A DNA stretch of 14,388 nt from Thermoproteus sp. UBA157 (GCA_002497345.1 DANS01000020.1:254-14641), one strand, 5' to 3'. Positions 1-6,536 are shown, counted from the stretch's first letter. The notes: generated by a model from the sequence alone, not told the origin. Made by a program: numbers and translations.

Positions 1-33
1 CCCCCATCGTTGAGCGATCTTCAGCAAGTCCAT
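1..33 (-). CDS. 5' end of a leftward gene (partial, 11 codons visible)
   Basis: An ATG on the minus strand at 33-31 opens a frame that runs off the left edge; the visible residues are MDLLKIAQRWG. It has a TATA-like box 20-28 bases upstream (53-61), the same spacing as the other leaderless genes here, which is the main reason to believe it. Too little is visible to name a family. Confidence 0.5.
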   Translation of the reverse strand, partial: MDLLKIAQRWG

Positions 34-52
34 CCCTTATGGAGGACCTAAG

Positions 53-61
53 CTTTTAAAC
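53..61 (-). promoter_or_regulatory. TATA box for the leftward gene at the left edge
   Basis: On the minus strand this reads GTTTAAAAG, centred about 24 bases before the ATG at 33. With the rightward TATA box at 107-114 it forms a divergent promoter region. Confidence 0.5.
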
Positions 62-106
62 GCCGCGGTCGCGCCCAGCGCTCGCGGAGGCGCGCAAGCC
101 TTGATA

Positions 107-114
107 TTTAAATT
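107..114 (+). promoter_or_regulatory. TATA box for the GNAT acetyltransferase gene
   Basis: TTTAAATT, centred about 23 bases before the GTG at 133, in an AT-rich patch inside GC-rich sequence. The spacing predicts a transcript starting at or next to the start codon. No Shine-Dalgarno site is visible before 133, which fits leaderless translation. Confidence 0.6.
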
Positions 115-132
115 ATCAATAAATACGAGCGT

Positions 133-663
133 GTGGACATCGCCCTTGAGGGGCCCCAAGAGTTCGTCGGGAAGGACGGGAGGCGCTACATCCTCCGCGA
201 GTTCAGAATGCAGGACCTAGACGCCGTGGTGTCCATAAACAGAAGGGTTCTCCCCGAGAATTATCCCCACTGGTTCTTCGTGGAGCACCATCTGTCCTTC
301 CCGAAGGCCTTCATCGTGGCGGAGATGAACGGGGAGCTCGTCGGCTATATGATGAACAGAGTGGAGTACGGCTGGAGCTATATAAACAAGGGCAAGGCCG
401 CCAGGAAGGGACACGTCGTATCCATCGGCGTCCTTCCCCACGCTAGGAGGCTCGGCATAGCCACCAACATGATGCTCAGGGGGATGAAAGCCATGAAGGT
501 CTTCTACGAGGCGGAGGAGGTCTTCCTGGAGGTGCGCGTGAGCAACACCCCCGCCATCTCCCTCTACAAGAAGCTGGGCTACGAGATAGCGGGGAGAATA
601 CCTCGGTACTACAGCGATGGAGAAGACGCCTACATAATGGCTAGGTCGCTGACCAACCTCTAG
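133..663 (+). CDS. rimI: GNAT N-acetyltransferase, archaeal RimI/Ard1 type
   Basis: 176 residues, GTG start fixed by the TATA box at 107-114. It is a full-length single GNAT domain. The acetyl-CoA pyrophosphate loop is visible as R105-R-L-G108-I-A110 following the VVSIGVLP strand, and the C-terminal half has the N138-T-P-A-I-S-L-Y motif ending in KKLGY, typical of this fold. Length and motifs match the archaeal enzymes annotated as ribosomal-protein alanine acetyltransferase, of which the Sulfolobus Ard1-like member acetylates protein N-termini in the cytosol using acetyl-CoA. The real targets here are not visible from sequence; N-terminal acetylation of many proteins is the likeliest role. 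It converges with apgM and appears monocistronic. Confidence 0.85.
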   Translation: MDIALEGPQEFVGKDGRRYILREFRMQDLDAVVSINRRVLPENYPHWFFVEHHLSFPKAFIVAEMNGELVGYMMNRVEYGWSYINKGKAARKGHVVSIGVLPHARRLGIATNMMLRGMKAMKVFYEAEEVFLEVRVSNTPAISLYKKLGYEIAGRIPRYYSDGEDAYIMARSLTNL

Positions 664-784
664 CGAAAAGCTGATATCTCCAAGCGTATCTAGCCCCGGG
701 CTCGACCTCCGCGCGTCTGCGCGGCAGGATGAACGGCCCGCCCGCGGCCGAGCCGCATATCCCCGCACTCTCGTCCAACGCAAC
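664..784. other. convergent intergenic spacer with two GC-rich hairpins
   Basis: This gap lies between the 3' ends of the acetyltransferase gene and apgM. It holds a perfect 6-bp stem CCGCGC/GCGCGG with a four-base loop (709-724) and a 5-bp stem CGGCC/GGCCG with a seven-base loop (734-750). Neither is followed by a clear T-run on either strand, so they are structures near a convergent transcript end, not established terminators. Confidence 0.35.
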
Positions 785-2020
785 TCACTCGCCGAACTTC
801 TCGCTCAGCCCTAAGTAGCTGGCTATTGTGGGCATCACGTCGAGACCTCTGATTCTGCCCAGAGCCCCGCGCCAACAAGTCAACTCGCTGAACTTCCCCA
901 CGTCGTCTCTAACCACGTCTGGGCCGTACAGCATTATGGGCACCGGCTCGCCCGTGTGCTCCCTCACCAAGATGGGCGTCGCGTGGTCGGAGGTGACCAC
1001 CACGTAGTTCTCCTCGAGGATCGCCTCGTAGGGCCTCAAAGCCGCGTCTAGCCTCTCTATCACGTCAACCTTCCCTCTGAAATCCCCATCGTGGCTCGCG
1101 CTGTCTGTGCCCTTCACGTGTAGGAACACCAAGTCGTACCTCTTGAGGAGCTCCACGGCCAACTTCGCGGCCTCCTCGAACTTGTCGAACTTGGTGCCCC
1201 CCAGGCCCTCCGCGCTGTAGAGGTCCATCCCGACAGCCTTGGCGACGCCCCTTATCAGCGCCACGCCGGCTATGGCGGCCCCCCTCACGTTGTACCTTTT
1301 CCTCAAGGGCTCTATCTCGGGCATGTAGCCAGCCCCCCTCAACAACACGGCGTTGATGAGGGGCTCGCCCCTGGAGGCCCTCCTCTTGTTGGCCTCAAGC
1401 CCCTTAGAGCGCTCCGCGAAGGCCTCTGTTATATAGTTGACCACATCCGCCGTGAGCTTAGCCTCGCTCGAAGCGTCCAAGGGCTGGGCCCGCCTAACGG
1501 CCTCGCCGGTCGCGTGCGGGTCCGTGTCGGAGACCTTGTGGGACACCGCGCCTCTTAACACGAGGACTCCTCTGTGCTCCACCGTGGATTTGTACACGAC
1601 GGACACCCCGAACTTCCTCTCGACCTCCTCGCCTATGTCCGCCATCAGGGACTCCACCTCCCTCGCCTCCTCCAAGGCCACGTATCTCCCGGCCCTCCTG
1701 TCCACGACGATCCCCCTCGCGTCTACCGTGGCTAAGTTCGTCCTGAAGGCCACGTCGCCCGGCCTCAGCTCAAGCCCAGCTCCTAAGGCCTCGAAGGCCC
1801 CTCTGCCCGTGTAGTATTTGTAGGGATCGTAGCCGAAGAGGGCTAGGTGCGAGGTGTCGGAGCCGGGCCTAACGCCGGGCGATATGGGGTCCATGATCCC
1901 GCAAGAGCCCAGCGATGTCAGCTTGTCTATGACCGGCTTCAGCGCGGCGAAGAAGGGCGTAACACCGTTTTTGGGCCTGTCGCCGCCGCCGTCGAACAAC
2001 ACCCACAACACGGAGGGCAT
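785..2020 (-). CDS. apgM: 2,3-bisphosphoglycerate-independent phosphoglycerate mutase, archaeal type
   Basis: 411 residues, ATG start. It interconverts 3- and 2-phosphoglycerate in glycolysis/gluconeogenesis in the cytosol. It belongs to the alkaline phosphatase-like, metal-dependent aPGAM family. The N-terminal metal motif is D10 in VLFDGGGD; the catalytic serine should be S54 in RPGSDTSH, followed by GYDPY and YYTGRG (69-74). The C-terminal metal ligands are visible as H301, D306 and H310 (HVKGTDSASH), D345-H346 (TSDHATP) and H355. All expected residues are present and the length is usual for the family (about 400-420). DGGGD replaces the commoner DGLGD/DGMGD at the first motif, a mild variation. 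It is the last gene of the leftward block but has its own TATA box at 2038-2047, so it can be expressed independently of the upstream genes. Confidence 0.93.
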   Translation of the reverse strand: MPSVLWVLFDGGGDRPKNGVTPFFAALKPVIDKLTSLGSCGIMDPISPGVRPGSDTSHLALFGYDPYKYYTGRGAFEALGAGLELRPGDVAFRTNLATVDARGIVVDRRAGRYVALEEAREVESLMADIGEEVERKFGVSVVYKSTVEHRGVLVLRGAVSHKVSDTDPHATGEAVRRAQPLDASSEAKLTADVVNYITEAFAERSKGLEANKRRASRGEPLINAVLLRGAGYMPEIEPLRKRYNVRGAAIAGVALIRGVAKAVGMDLYSAEGLGGTKFDKFEEAAKLAVELLKRYDLVFLHVKGTDSASHDGDFRGKVDVIERLDAALRPYEAILEENYVVVTSDHATPILVREHTGEPVPIMLYGPDVVRDDVGKFSELTCWRGALGRIRGLDVMPTIASYLGLSEKFGE

Positions 2021-2037
2021 AACGTTTACGTGATGCG

Positions 2038-2047
2038 TATTTAAAAG
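2038..2047 (-). promoter_or_regulatory. TATA box for apgM, inside the end of cutA
   Basis: On the minus strand this reads CTTTTAAATA, centred about 23 bases before the apgM ATG at 2020. It overlaps the cutA stop codon and last codons, so the apgM promoter is embedded in the preceding gene. Confidence 0.6.
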
Positions 2048-2352
2048 CTAACAGATTCGTCTATCCATTTCAAATACTCCGAAGCGCCCGCCACTATCGG
2101 CAGAGCTATTATCTCGGGCACCTTGTACGGGTGTATCGACTTCACCTCGGCGATTAGCTCCTTCAACTTATCCCTCCGCGTCTTGACCACGAGGAGGACT
2201 TCCTCATCCCTCTCGACGCGCCCCTCCCACCTATATACGGACGTCACTTGCGCTATATTCACGCACGCGGCCAGCCTCCTCTCGACTAGATGTTCGGCTA
2301 TCCTCTCGCCGTGTTCCCTCGGGGCCGTTATATACACGACGACGTGCTCCAC
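2041..2352 (-). CDS. cutA: CutA1-family protein (divalent cation tolerance)
   Basis: 103 residues, GTG start. It is a small soluble trimeric ferredoxin-like-fold protein; the family was named from an E. coli locus affecting copper tolerance, but its biochemical role is still unsettled. Family hallmarks: VVYITAP (5-11), LAACVNI (28-33) with C30, EEVLLVVKT (50-58), and the closing IHPYKVPEI (73-81). The length is standard (about 100-115). The start is supported by one of the few clear Shine-Dalgarno sites in the window (GGAGGT, 2362-2367, nine bases upstream). It begins 3 bases after the DUF2250 gene, so it is translated as an internal operon gene. Its place behind a TauE-type exporter cassette suggests, without proof, a shared small-solute or metal-stress role. 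Confidence 0.92.
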   Translation of the reverse strand: MEHVVVYITAPREHGERIAEHLVERRLAACVNIAQVTSVYRWEGRVERDEEVLLVVKTRRDKLKELIAEVKSIHPYKVPEIIALPIVAGASEYLKWIDESVSF

Positions 2353-2355
2353 GCC

Positions 2356-2844
2356 TCATCTACCTCCTTTATTTGTCTTCTTACAAGCGGGATCCGCCGC
2401 CGCGGCCACGAGGAGGCCGAGGGGCGTCAACGCGCCGGACGGCTCGGCCAATCCCATATCCACAAACGCCGCCGGCACGGCCCGGGAAGCGCCCTTGCAG
2501 AGCTCCACGAGCGCCCTCCTCTCGTCTTCGCTCATGGCGTCCAGATAAGCCGAGGCGCCCCTCCTCTTGAGACACCTAACGACGACCTCCCCCCTCCGGC
2601 TGAGCTTGTAGTACACGTGATGTTTCCTCACCTCGGGGCTGAGCTTCATCTTGGCCTCGCTCCTCTTGAGCACGCGCCCGCCTGCCCTCTCGACGAGGCC
2701 GGCGGCCTCGAGCTCCTCCAAGGCGCTCAGCACCGAGGCTAGCGGATAGCCCGTGGCGCGCGCTATGGACTTGCCGTAGTCCAACCCCGCCCTCTTCAGA
2801 TGGAGAAGAATATCAATGTATATCTTTCTTCTTAATATATTCAT
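2356..2844 (-). CDS. winged-helix protein, DUF2250 type
   Basis: 162 residues, ATG start. The first ~60 residues form a predicted winged helix: an N-terminal helix (IDILLHLKRAGLDYGKSIA), a recognition region (YPLASVLSALEELEAAGLVER) and a wing. The stretch K60-R-S-E-A-K then KHHVYYKLSRRGE (74-86) is characteristic, as I recall it, of the archaeal DUF2250 family. Residues ~100-150 look like a second small helical domain; the tail is lysine-rich. A DNA-binding regulator of the surrounding operon is the natural inference, but no ligand pocket or operator is identifiable. It overlaps the DUF1634 gene by 4 bases (ATGA) and lies 3 bases before cutA. A TATA-like element at 2861-2870 could allow its own transcription. 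Confidence 0.75.
   Translation of the reverse strand: MNILRRKIYIDILLHLKRAGLDYGKSIARATGYPLASVLSALEELEAAGLVERAGGRVLKRSEAKMKLSPEVRKHHVYYKLSRRGEVVVRCLKRRGASAYLDAMSEDERRALVELCKGASRAVPAAFVDMGLAEPSGALTPLGLLVAAAADPACKKTNKGGR
2362..2367 (-). promoter_or_regulatory. Shine-Dalgarno site deciding the cutA start
   Basis: Minus-strand GGAGGT nine bases before the GTG at 2352, within the last codons of the DUF2250 gene. Most other genes here lack such a site, which fits cutA being an internal, leadered cistron. Confidence 0.6.
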
Positions 2845-3224
2845 TTAAGTAGAATTGGAATTATAAATATAGAGAAAAATAAGTTAAATAATACAATTGC
2901 TGTTATGGCTACATATATATAGTTCCTCTCGCGCGCGAACTGGACGAGGCCCATGATCACCCTCATCACGGGCGTCGCTATGAGCACCATGAGGCCGAGG
3001 AGGATTATATCTAGGCCGTTGAGCTGCCTGGAGCCGTTTATGACCTCCATGGGGCTGATGGACGACGTATTTATGAGGGATCTGGGGTTCGCCAATTGTG
3101 CGATCAGCCCGGGCTCCGGAGGTCTCAGGACTAGGAGGACAAGCCCCACCGCTATGAGGACCACGCTGATCAACACGCCGATTCTGAGGGTGTACCCGAT
3201 GACGTCTTCGAGATCCATGGTCAA
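2841..3224 (-). CDS. DUF1634 membrane protein, partner of TauE/SafE
   Basis: 127 residues from a TTG at 3224 that overlaps the TGA of tauE; a second candidate is the ATG two codons in (3218), giving MDLEDVIG. Three membrane segments are evident: ~14-33, ~70-94 and ~102-125, with an extracytoplasmic-type loop of ~35 residues between the first two. DUF1634 proteins are small membrane proteins that in archaea and bacteria are commonly encoded directly beside TauE/SafE permeases, as here, so an accessory subunit of that exporter is the likely role; no activity is known. The last ~25 residues are encoded by unusually AT-rich DNA. It also overlaps the DUF2250 gene by 4 bases. Confidence 0.85.
   Translation of the reverse strand: MTMDLEDVIGYTLRIGVLISVVLIAVGLVLLVLRPPEPGLIAQLANPRSLINTSSISPMEVINGSRQLNGLDIILLGLMVLIATPVMRVIMGLVQFARERNYIYVAITAIVLFNLFFSIFIIPILLK
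2861..2870 (-). promoter_or_regulatory. possible internal promoter for the DUF2250-cutA pair
   Basis: Minus strand ATATTTATAA, centred about 21-22 bases before the ATG at 2844, within a patch that is only 10/60 GC by hand count (2821-2880). It lies inside the last codons of the DUF1634 gene. The spacing is slightly shorter than for other genes here, and the AT-richness could simply reflect encoded Ile/Leu/Phe residues. Confidence 0.35.
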
Positions 3225-4078
3225 TAGAGGCCTAGCCCTCTCAACAGCATCTGGACGCCCAATATCGCCAATATCGCCATGAATATATAGCGGATCGTGA
3301 CGTTACGGAGGCGCAGCAGTACCTTGCTCCCCACGAAGGATCCAGCGAGGACCCCCAAGGCAGTCGCTGCCGCGAAGAAGGGCTGGATGTAGCCGAAGTA
3401 CCAATATATGGAGCTTCCGGTGGCCGCTGTGACGCCTATCATGAAGTTGCTCGTCGTGGTCGAGACCTTCATGGGTAAGTTCATGGCCCAGTCCATGCCG
3501 AGCACTTTAAGAGCGCCGCTGCCGATGCCCAGAAGCCCCGATATCACCCCAGCGACGAACATTATCAGTTCGCCCAGCCACCACCTAATGCCGTGGTAGT
3601 CCACCTCCCTCCCTAACGCCGGGTCGTAGTAGCGGCCGTAGAGCTGGAGCCACTTGGTCCACTTGTCGGGCGGCTTGGGCTCGGGGAGCTCGAGCTTGGA
3701 CCTGGTTATCTGCGTGTAAATCGAGCCCAGCAGAACTATCGCGAATATCACATATATCACGCGCTGGAGATCGTGTTGGTAGACCCAAGCGGCCGTGAGG
3801 GAGCCCACTATGGAGCCGCTGGTGGTGGCTATCTCCAGGGACATCCCTATCCTCACGTTGGTCACCCTGTCCCTGACATATGCCGAGCCCGCGCCGCTGG
3901 ACGTCGCTATCGTTGAGATCAAGCTAGCCCCCGCGGCGTATTCTATGGGTATGCCCAGGAAGAGCACGTAGAGGGGCACCAGGAAGGTGGCGCCTCCTAG
4001 CCCCGTGAGGGATCCCATGAATCCGGCCGCCGCGCTTGTGGCCGCCAAGAGCGCGAAGAGCGTGAGCGCGTCGAACAC
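3221..4078 (-). CDS. TauE/SafE-family membrane permease
   Basis: 285 residues, GTG start fixed by the TATA box at 4099-4106. The family (former DUF81) comprises membrane transporters proposed to export sulfite or organosulfur anions. The internal duplication typical of the family is visible: a glycine-rich motif LTGLGGATFLVPL (24-36) in the first half and SGLLGIGSGALKV (180-192) in the second. About eight hydrophobic segments can be drawn, interrupted by a polar loop at ~125-165 rich in Pro, Trp and Tyr, a longer central loop than in many members. Substrate is not deducible; sulfite/thiosulfate export would fit a sulfur-metabolising thermophile but is inference. It is the first gene of the leftward operon and overlaps the DUF1634 gene by 4 bases. 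Confidence 0.9.
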   Translation of the reverse strand: MFDALTLFALLAATSAAAGFMGSLTGLGGATFLVPLYVLFLGIPIEYAAGASLISTIATSSGAGSAYVRDRVTNVRIGMSLEIATTSGSIVGSLTAAWVYQHDLQRVIYVIFAIVLLGSIYTQITRSKLELPEPKPPDKWTKWLQLYGRYYDPALGREVDYHGIRWWLGELIMFVAGVISGLLGIGSGALKVLGMDWAMNLPMKVSTTTSNFMIGVTAATGSSIYWYFGYIQPFFAAATALGVLAGSFVGSKVLLRLRNVTIRYIFMAILAILGVQMLLRGLGLY

Positions 4079-4098
4079 GGCGAAGTTTGTTGCGGGCC

Positions 4099-4106
4099 TT
4101 ATAAAT
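4099..4106 (-). promoter_or_regulatory. TATA box for the tauE operon
   Basis: Minus strand ATTTATAA, centred about 24 bases before the GTG at 4078; no Shine-Dalgarno site precedes the start. It lies 18 bases from the oppositely oriented TATA box of the HD-domain gene. Confidence 0.6.
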
Positions 4107-4124
4107 CTAACTGGCGGGGTATTG

Positions 4125-4132
4125 TTTATATA
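4125..4132 (+). promoter_or_regulatory. TATA box for the HD-domain gene
   Basis: TTTATATA, centred about 24 bases before the GTG at 4152, predicting a leaderless message. The whole tauE/HD intergenic region is only 73 bases. Confidence 0.6.
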
Positions 4133-4151
4133 GCCGCACCCAATAAAAGCG

Positions 4152-4973
4152 GTGAGCGCGCTCGAGCAGCTCTACGAAGTGGGCGTGAAGCTAATAGACG
4201 AGACCCTTCCCAGATACGACAAGGTGGTGAGGGCGTGGGAGCTCCTCGCGTCCGACGAGGAGATAGAGGCCTATCTGGAGATGTCCAACGTCTTCACGGT
4301 GAAGCGCCTCCACTACAACGACCACGGCCCGGTCCACAGCAGAATAGTAGCCGGAAGCGCCATGGCCATATACAAGATCCTCCTGGAGGGGGGCTTCCAG
4401 CCGAGCGTCGTGAAGCACGGAGTCGGCGATTTGGAGGACTCGCTCGTGGTAACTCTGATCGGGGCCTACCTACACGACATAGGCAACTCGGTCCACAGAA
4501 CGCACCACCCGATATATTCGGCTCTGCTGACGGATAGGCTGGCCTTCAAGATCTTGGAGCGCATATACGGCGCGACGAAGAAGGCCTATATGTTAAAACA
4601 AGAGGCCATGCACATCGTGTTCTGCCACGACGAGGCCTACACGTGTTTGACCTTCGAGGGCGCTGTGGCCAAGATAGCGGACGGCACCGACATGGCCGAG
4701 GGGAGGGCCAGAATGCCCTATGAGATCGGCAAAAACGACATACACGCACTATCTGCGCTTGCCATACGGCGCGTCTACGTGGGCAAGGGGGCGGACAGAC
4801 CCTTGGCCATATACGTGTACATGGACTCGGAGACCGGCATATTCCAAGTGGACGAGGTGCTGGGCAAGAAGATAGCGACGTCGGGCTTGGCGCCTTACGT
4901 GGAGGTCAAGACGTTCGTCCAAGGCAAGCCGTGGATCGTGAGGACCTTCGAGACCACGCACGTCATCAGGTAG
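4152..4973 (+). CDS. HD-domain metal-dependent phosphohydrolase
   Basis: 273 residues, GTG start set by the TATA box at 4125-4132. The HD signature is clear: H62 in DHGPVHS, the H108-D109 pair in AYLHDIGNSVHR with H115, H118 and H119 just after, H154 and H159 in MHIVFCHD, and D177/D180 in ADGTDMAEGRAR. The number of histidines suggests at least a dinuclear metal site. Members hydrolyse phosphomonoester or phosphodiester bonds of nucleotides or RNA; the substrate of this archaeal subgroup is not known to me. Residues ~200-273 form a separate C-terminal region with beta-strand character (LAIYVYMDSETGIFQVDEV, then PYVEVKTFVQGKPWIV), perhaps a regulatory or substrate-recognition module. It converges with the unknown gene at 5006-5965. 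Confidence 0.85.
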   Translation: MSALEQLYEVGVKLIDETLPRYDKVVRAWELLASDEEIEAYLEMSNVFTVKRLHYNDHGPVHSRIVAGSAMAIYKILLEGGFQPSVVKHGVGDLEDSLVVTLIGAYLHDIGNSVHRTHHPIYSALLTDRLAFKILERIYGATKKAYMLKQEAMHIVFCHDEAYTCLTFEGAVAKIADGTDMAEGRARMPYEIGKNDIHALSALAIRRVYVGKGADRPLAIYVYMDSETGIFQVDEVLGKKIATSGLAPYVEVKTFVQGKPWIVRTFETTHVIR

Positions 4974-4976
4974 CCA

Positions 4977-5004
4977 CGGGCGCCCGGAGGACGGGGCGCG
5001 CCCG
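4977..5004. other. GC inverted repeat between convergent genes
   Basis: A 7-bp stem CGGGCGC (4977-4983) / GCGCCCG (4998-5004) with a 14-base loop. The spacer also holds two 10-base self-complementary words, CGGGCGCCCG (4977-4986) and GGGCGCGCCC (4994-5003). It fills the 32-base gap between two stop codons and may mark transcript ends in both directions; no T-run accompanies it. Confidence 0.35.
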
Positions 5005-5005
5005 G

Positions 5006-5965
5006 CTACTCGACTTTTATGATCCTCGACGCCCTTTCGAGATCCGCCCTTATGATCTCCACGAAGGCCTTGGCCTTGTAACACGGCGGCTGCCCCTCCA
5101 ATATGGGGATGACCTTCATGTAGAACTCGTACTGCCCCTCGCCCGCCAACCCCTCCAAGCTCTTCGAGACGTCCCTTAACTTATCTATGCGGCCGCCCTC
5201 CACCGGCTCGGCCAACGCGACCAGCCCCACCAGCTTCCCCGTTTCCCTTACTAAGACGTCGTAGAGGCCATCCCCGACCTTAACGAGGGTTAAATGCATG
5301 GGGAGCAACGAGATGTCGAGCTTCTCGAAGAGATCCGACGCGTTGCTTATCGCCCTCTCGACCAACGCTTGCCCGCAAACCGAGAGCGAGGCCATATCCA
5401 CGCAGTTGAGGCTACAGGGCGTGCAAGGGGGGTGCACCAGCTTTATGAGCTCCGCCGTGTACTTGACCTCGTCCGATCTGAGCGATTTGCCGTAGCTCCT
5501 CAGCGCTGACTCCACGACGTTTATGAGATCGTCGCACGCGTCGCCCAGCTTCTCAACGATATCCCGCAACACGCAGTTTTTGAGCGCCGCCGCGCGGAGG
5601 GCCGCTATCGCCTCCCCCCTCCTTCCCTCATAGACAAGACGCCCCACCTCTATGGCCGATCTCGAGAACACGCCTCCAGCCGATAGGCCCAACGCGCTTA
5701 ATGTCGGCGTTATGGTCCTTGTGAGGCTCTTGCTCAAGCCCAACCGCTCCAGGTATCTCCCCACCACGGAGGCCACGGATACCTCGCCCTTTGACTGCGA
5801 GAGGTACGCCTCCGCCAGTATCTCCAGAAGCCTATCTGGCGGAATCCTTATGTACCAGGAGTTGTAGGCGCATTTGTCCAACGAAGCGCGGAGCTCCCTG
5901 CAGAGGGCCTCCAGCTCGGCTTGGCTCTTGATCTCATAGACCCGATCGCCTACTCTCACCTGCAC
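5006..5965 (-). CDS. uncharacterised cysteine-rich protein
   Basis: 319 residues, GTG start supported by a TATA-like box at 5983-5992. I do not recognise the family. Coding is convincing: one long frame with codon use like its neighbours and a proper promoter. The N-terminus (1-20) looks like two short strands; residues ~42-95 are helical and could form a winged-helix-like unit (ILAEAYLSQSKGEVS followed by a second helix pair). The centre carries a cysteine cluster C181-x2-C184-x3-C188-x8-C197, preceded by C131 and C144, a plausible zinc or Fe-S site; C22, C32 and C295 are also present. Residues ~224-319 have alternating strands and helices (LTLVKVGDGLYDVLVRE, then AKAFVEIIRADLE). No signal peptide or membrane segment. 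It is divergent from the 126-residue gene with only 29 bases between starts, which suggests linked regulation. Confidence 0.75.
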   Translation of the reverse strand: MQVRVGDRVYEIKSQAELEALCRELRASLDKCAYNSWYIRIPPDRLLEILAEAYLSQSKGEVSVASVVGRYLERLGLSKSLTRTITPTLSALGLSAGGVFSRSAIEVGRLVYEGRRGEAIAALRAAALKNCVLRDIVEKLGDACDDLINVVESALRSYGKSLRSDEVKYTAELIKLVHPPCTPCSLNCVDMASLSVCGQALVERAISNASDLFEKLDISLLPMHLTLVKVGDGLYDVLVRETGKLVGLVALAEPVEGGRIDKLRDVSKSLEGLAGEGQYEFYMKVIPILEGQPPCYKAKAFVEIIRADLERASRIIKVE

Positions 5966-5973
5966 GTTTTTAT
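5966..5973 (+). promoter_or_regulatory. TATA box for the 126-residue gene, abutting the opposite start codon
   Basis: GTTTTTAT, centred about 25 bases before the GTG at 5995. It directly abuts the start codon of the leftward 319-residue gene (5963-5965), so binding here should block initiation of that gene's transcript. Confidence 0.5.
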
Positions 5974-5982
5974 CAACGGGCT

Positions 5983-5992
5983 AAATTATAAA
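5983..5992 (-). promoter_or_regulatory. TATA box for the 319-residue gene, abutting the opposite start codon
   Basis: Minus strand TTTATAATTT, centred about 23 bases before the GTG at 5965. It lies 2-11 bases before the start codon of the rightward gene, so the two promoters physically interlock. Confidence 0.55.
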
Positions 5993-5994
5993 GC

Positions 5995-6375
5995 GTGAGG
6001 CAGGCAGGGGAATATGTGGATAATGTCGCGGCGGCTCTGGCCAAGAAAGACGTCGAGGAGGCCAAGAGGCTCTTGGCTGAGATCCATAGGGAGAAGGCGC
6101 TCCTCCTGGGCGATTATTACCTAGGCGTCGACGTTGTAGGCGAGGTGGCCAAGCTCCACGCGCTCCACATAGCGCTGATTTCATTGCTCTACGGGGAGGT
6201 CGAGGCGGGAGGCGTCACGGGGCTCGACCTATCCTTGGCCGCCTCGTTCTCGAGAGCCTACGCCAATTGCGGGCGCGTGGAGCCGCCCGCGGCGCTCGAC
6301 GAGTTGGCTGATTTCTACAAACGCGTGGTCGAGGAGCTCAACAAGCTTATAAATAGCATATGCTCGAGGAGCTGA
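5995..6375 (+). CDS. uncharacterised helical protein
   Basis: 126 residues, GTG start fixed by the TATA-like element at 5966-5973. Not recognised. The sequence is predicted almost all helical with a heptad-like charged N-terminus (DNVAAALAKKDVEEAKRLL, then a short break at LLGDYYLGVDVVGE), a hydrophobic middle (LHALHIALISLLYGE, 54-68) and a C-terminal helix (LADFYKRVVEELNKLINSI). Two cysteines (in ANCGRV and SICSRS) stand near the end. Four or five helices of this kind suggest a small helical-bundle protein that may oligomerise or bind a partner. The 58-residue gene overlaps its last 16 bases, and the pair is divergent from the 319-residue gene. Confidence 0.65.
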   Translation: MRQAGEYVDNVAAALAKKDVEEAKRLLAEIHREKALLLGDYYLGVDVVGEVAKLHALHIALISLLYGEVEAGGVTGLDLSLAASFSRAYANCGRVEPPAALDELADFYKRVVEELNKLINSICSRS

Positions 6376-6536
6376 TAAAGAAGGCGGTCGAGGTCGCCAA
6401 GAGGAGCGGCGGGCGCGGCTGGGCGCTCGTGAGGTTATCCGACCTGTCCGTGGTCGGGTTCTTCAAGGCGCCCGCCGAGGCCAAGAAGGCCGCGAGGGAG
6501 CCCGGGCTGTACTTGTTAGTCGAGGTCGAGTCCTAA
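6360..6536 (+). CDS. small uncharacterised protein (58 residues)
   Basis: ATG at 6360, TAA at 6534-6536. The product starts MLEELIKKAVEVAKRSGG and ends PGLYLLVEVES. An in-frame TAG just before the ATG (6354-6356) excludes a longer version. It overlaps the 126-residue gene by 16 bases in another frame, and its stop touches the TATA box of the next gene, so this stretch is fully packed. Predicted form: helix (1-15), strand GWALVRLSDLSVVGFFK (20-36), helix (37-47), strand YLLVEVE (51-57). This alpha/beta pattern and normal codon use argue for a real gene; its family is unknown. No Shine-Dalgarno site is seen; a TATA-like CTTATAAATA at 6346-6355 is too close to the ATG for leaderless initiation, so translational coupling is more likely. 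Confidence 0.55.
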   Translation: MLEELIKKAVEVAKRSGGRGWALVRLSDLSVVGFFKAPAEAKKAAREPGLYLLVEVES

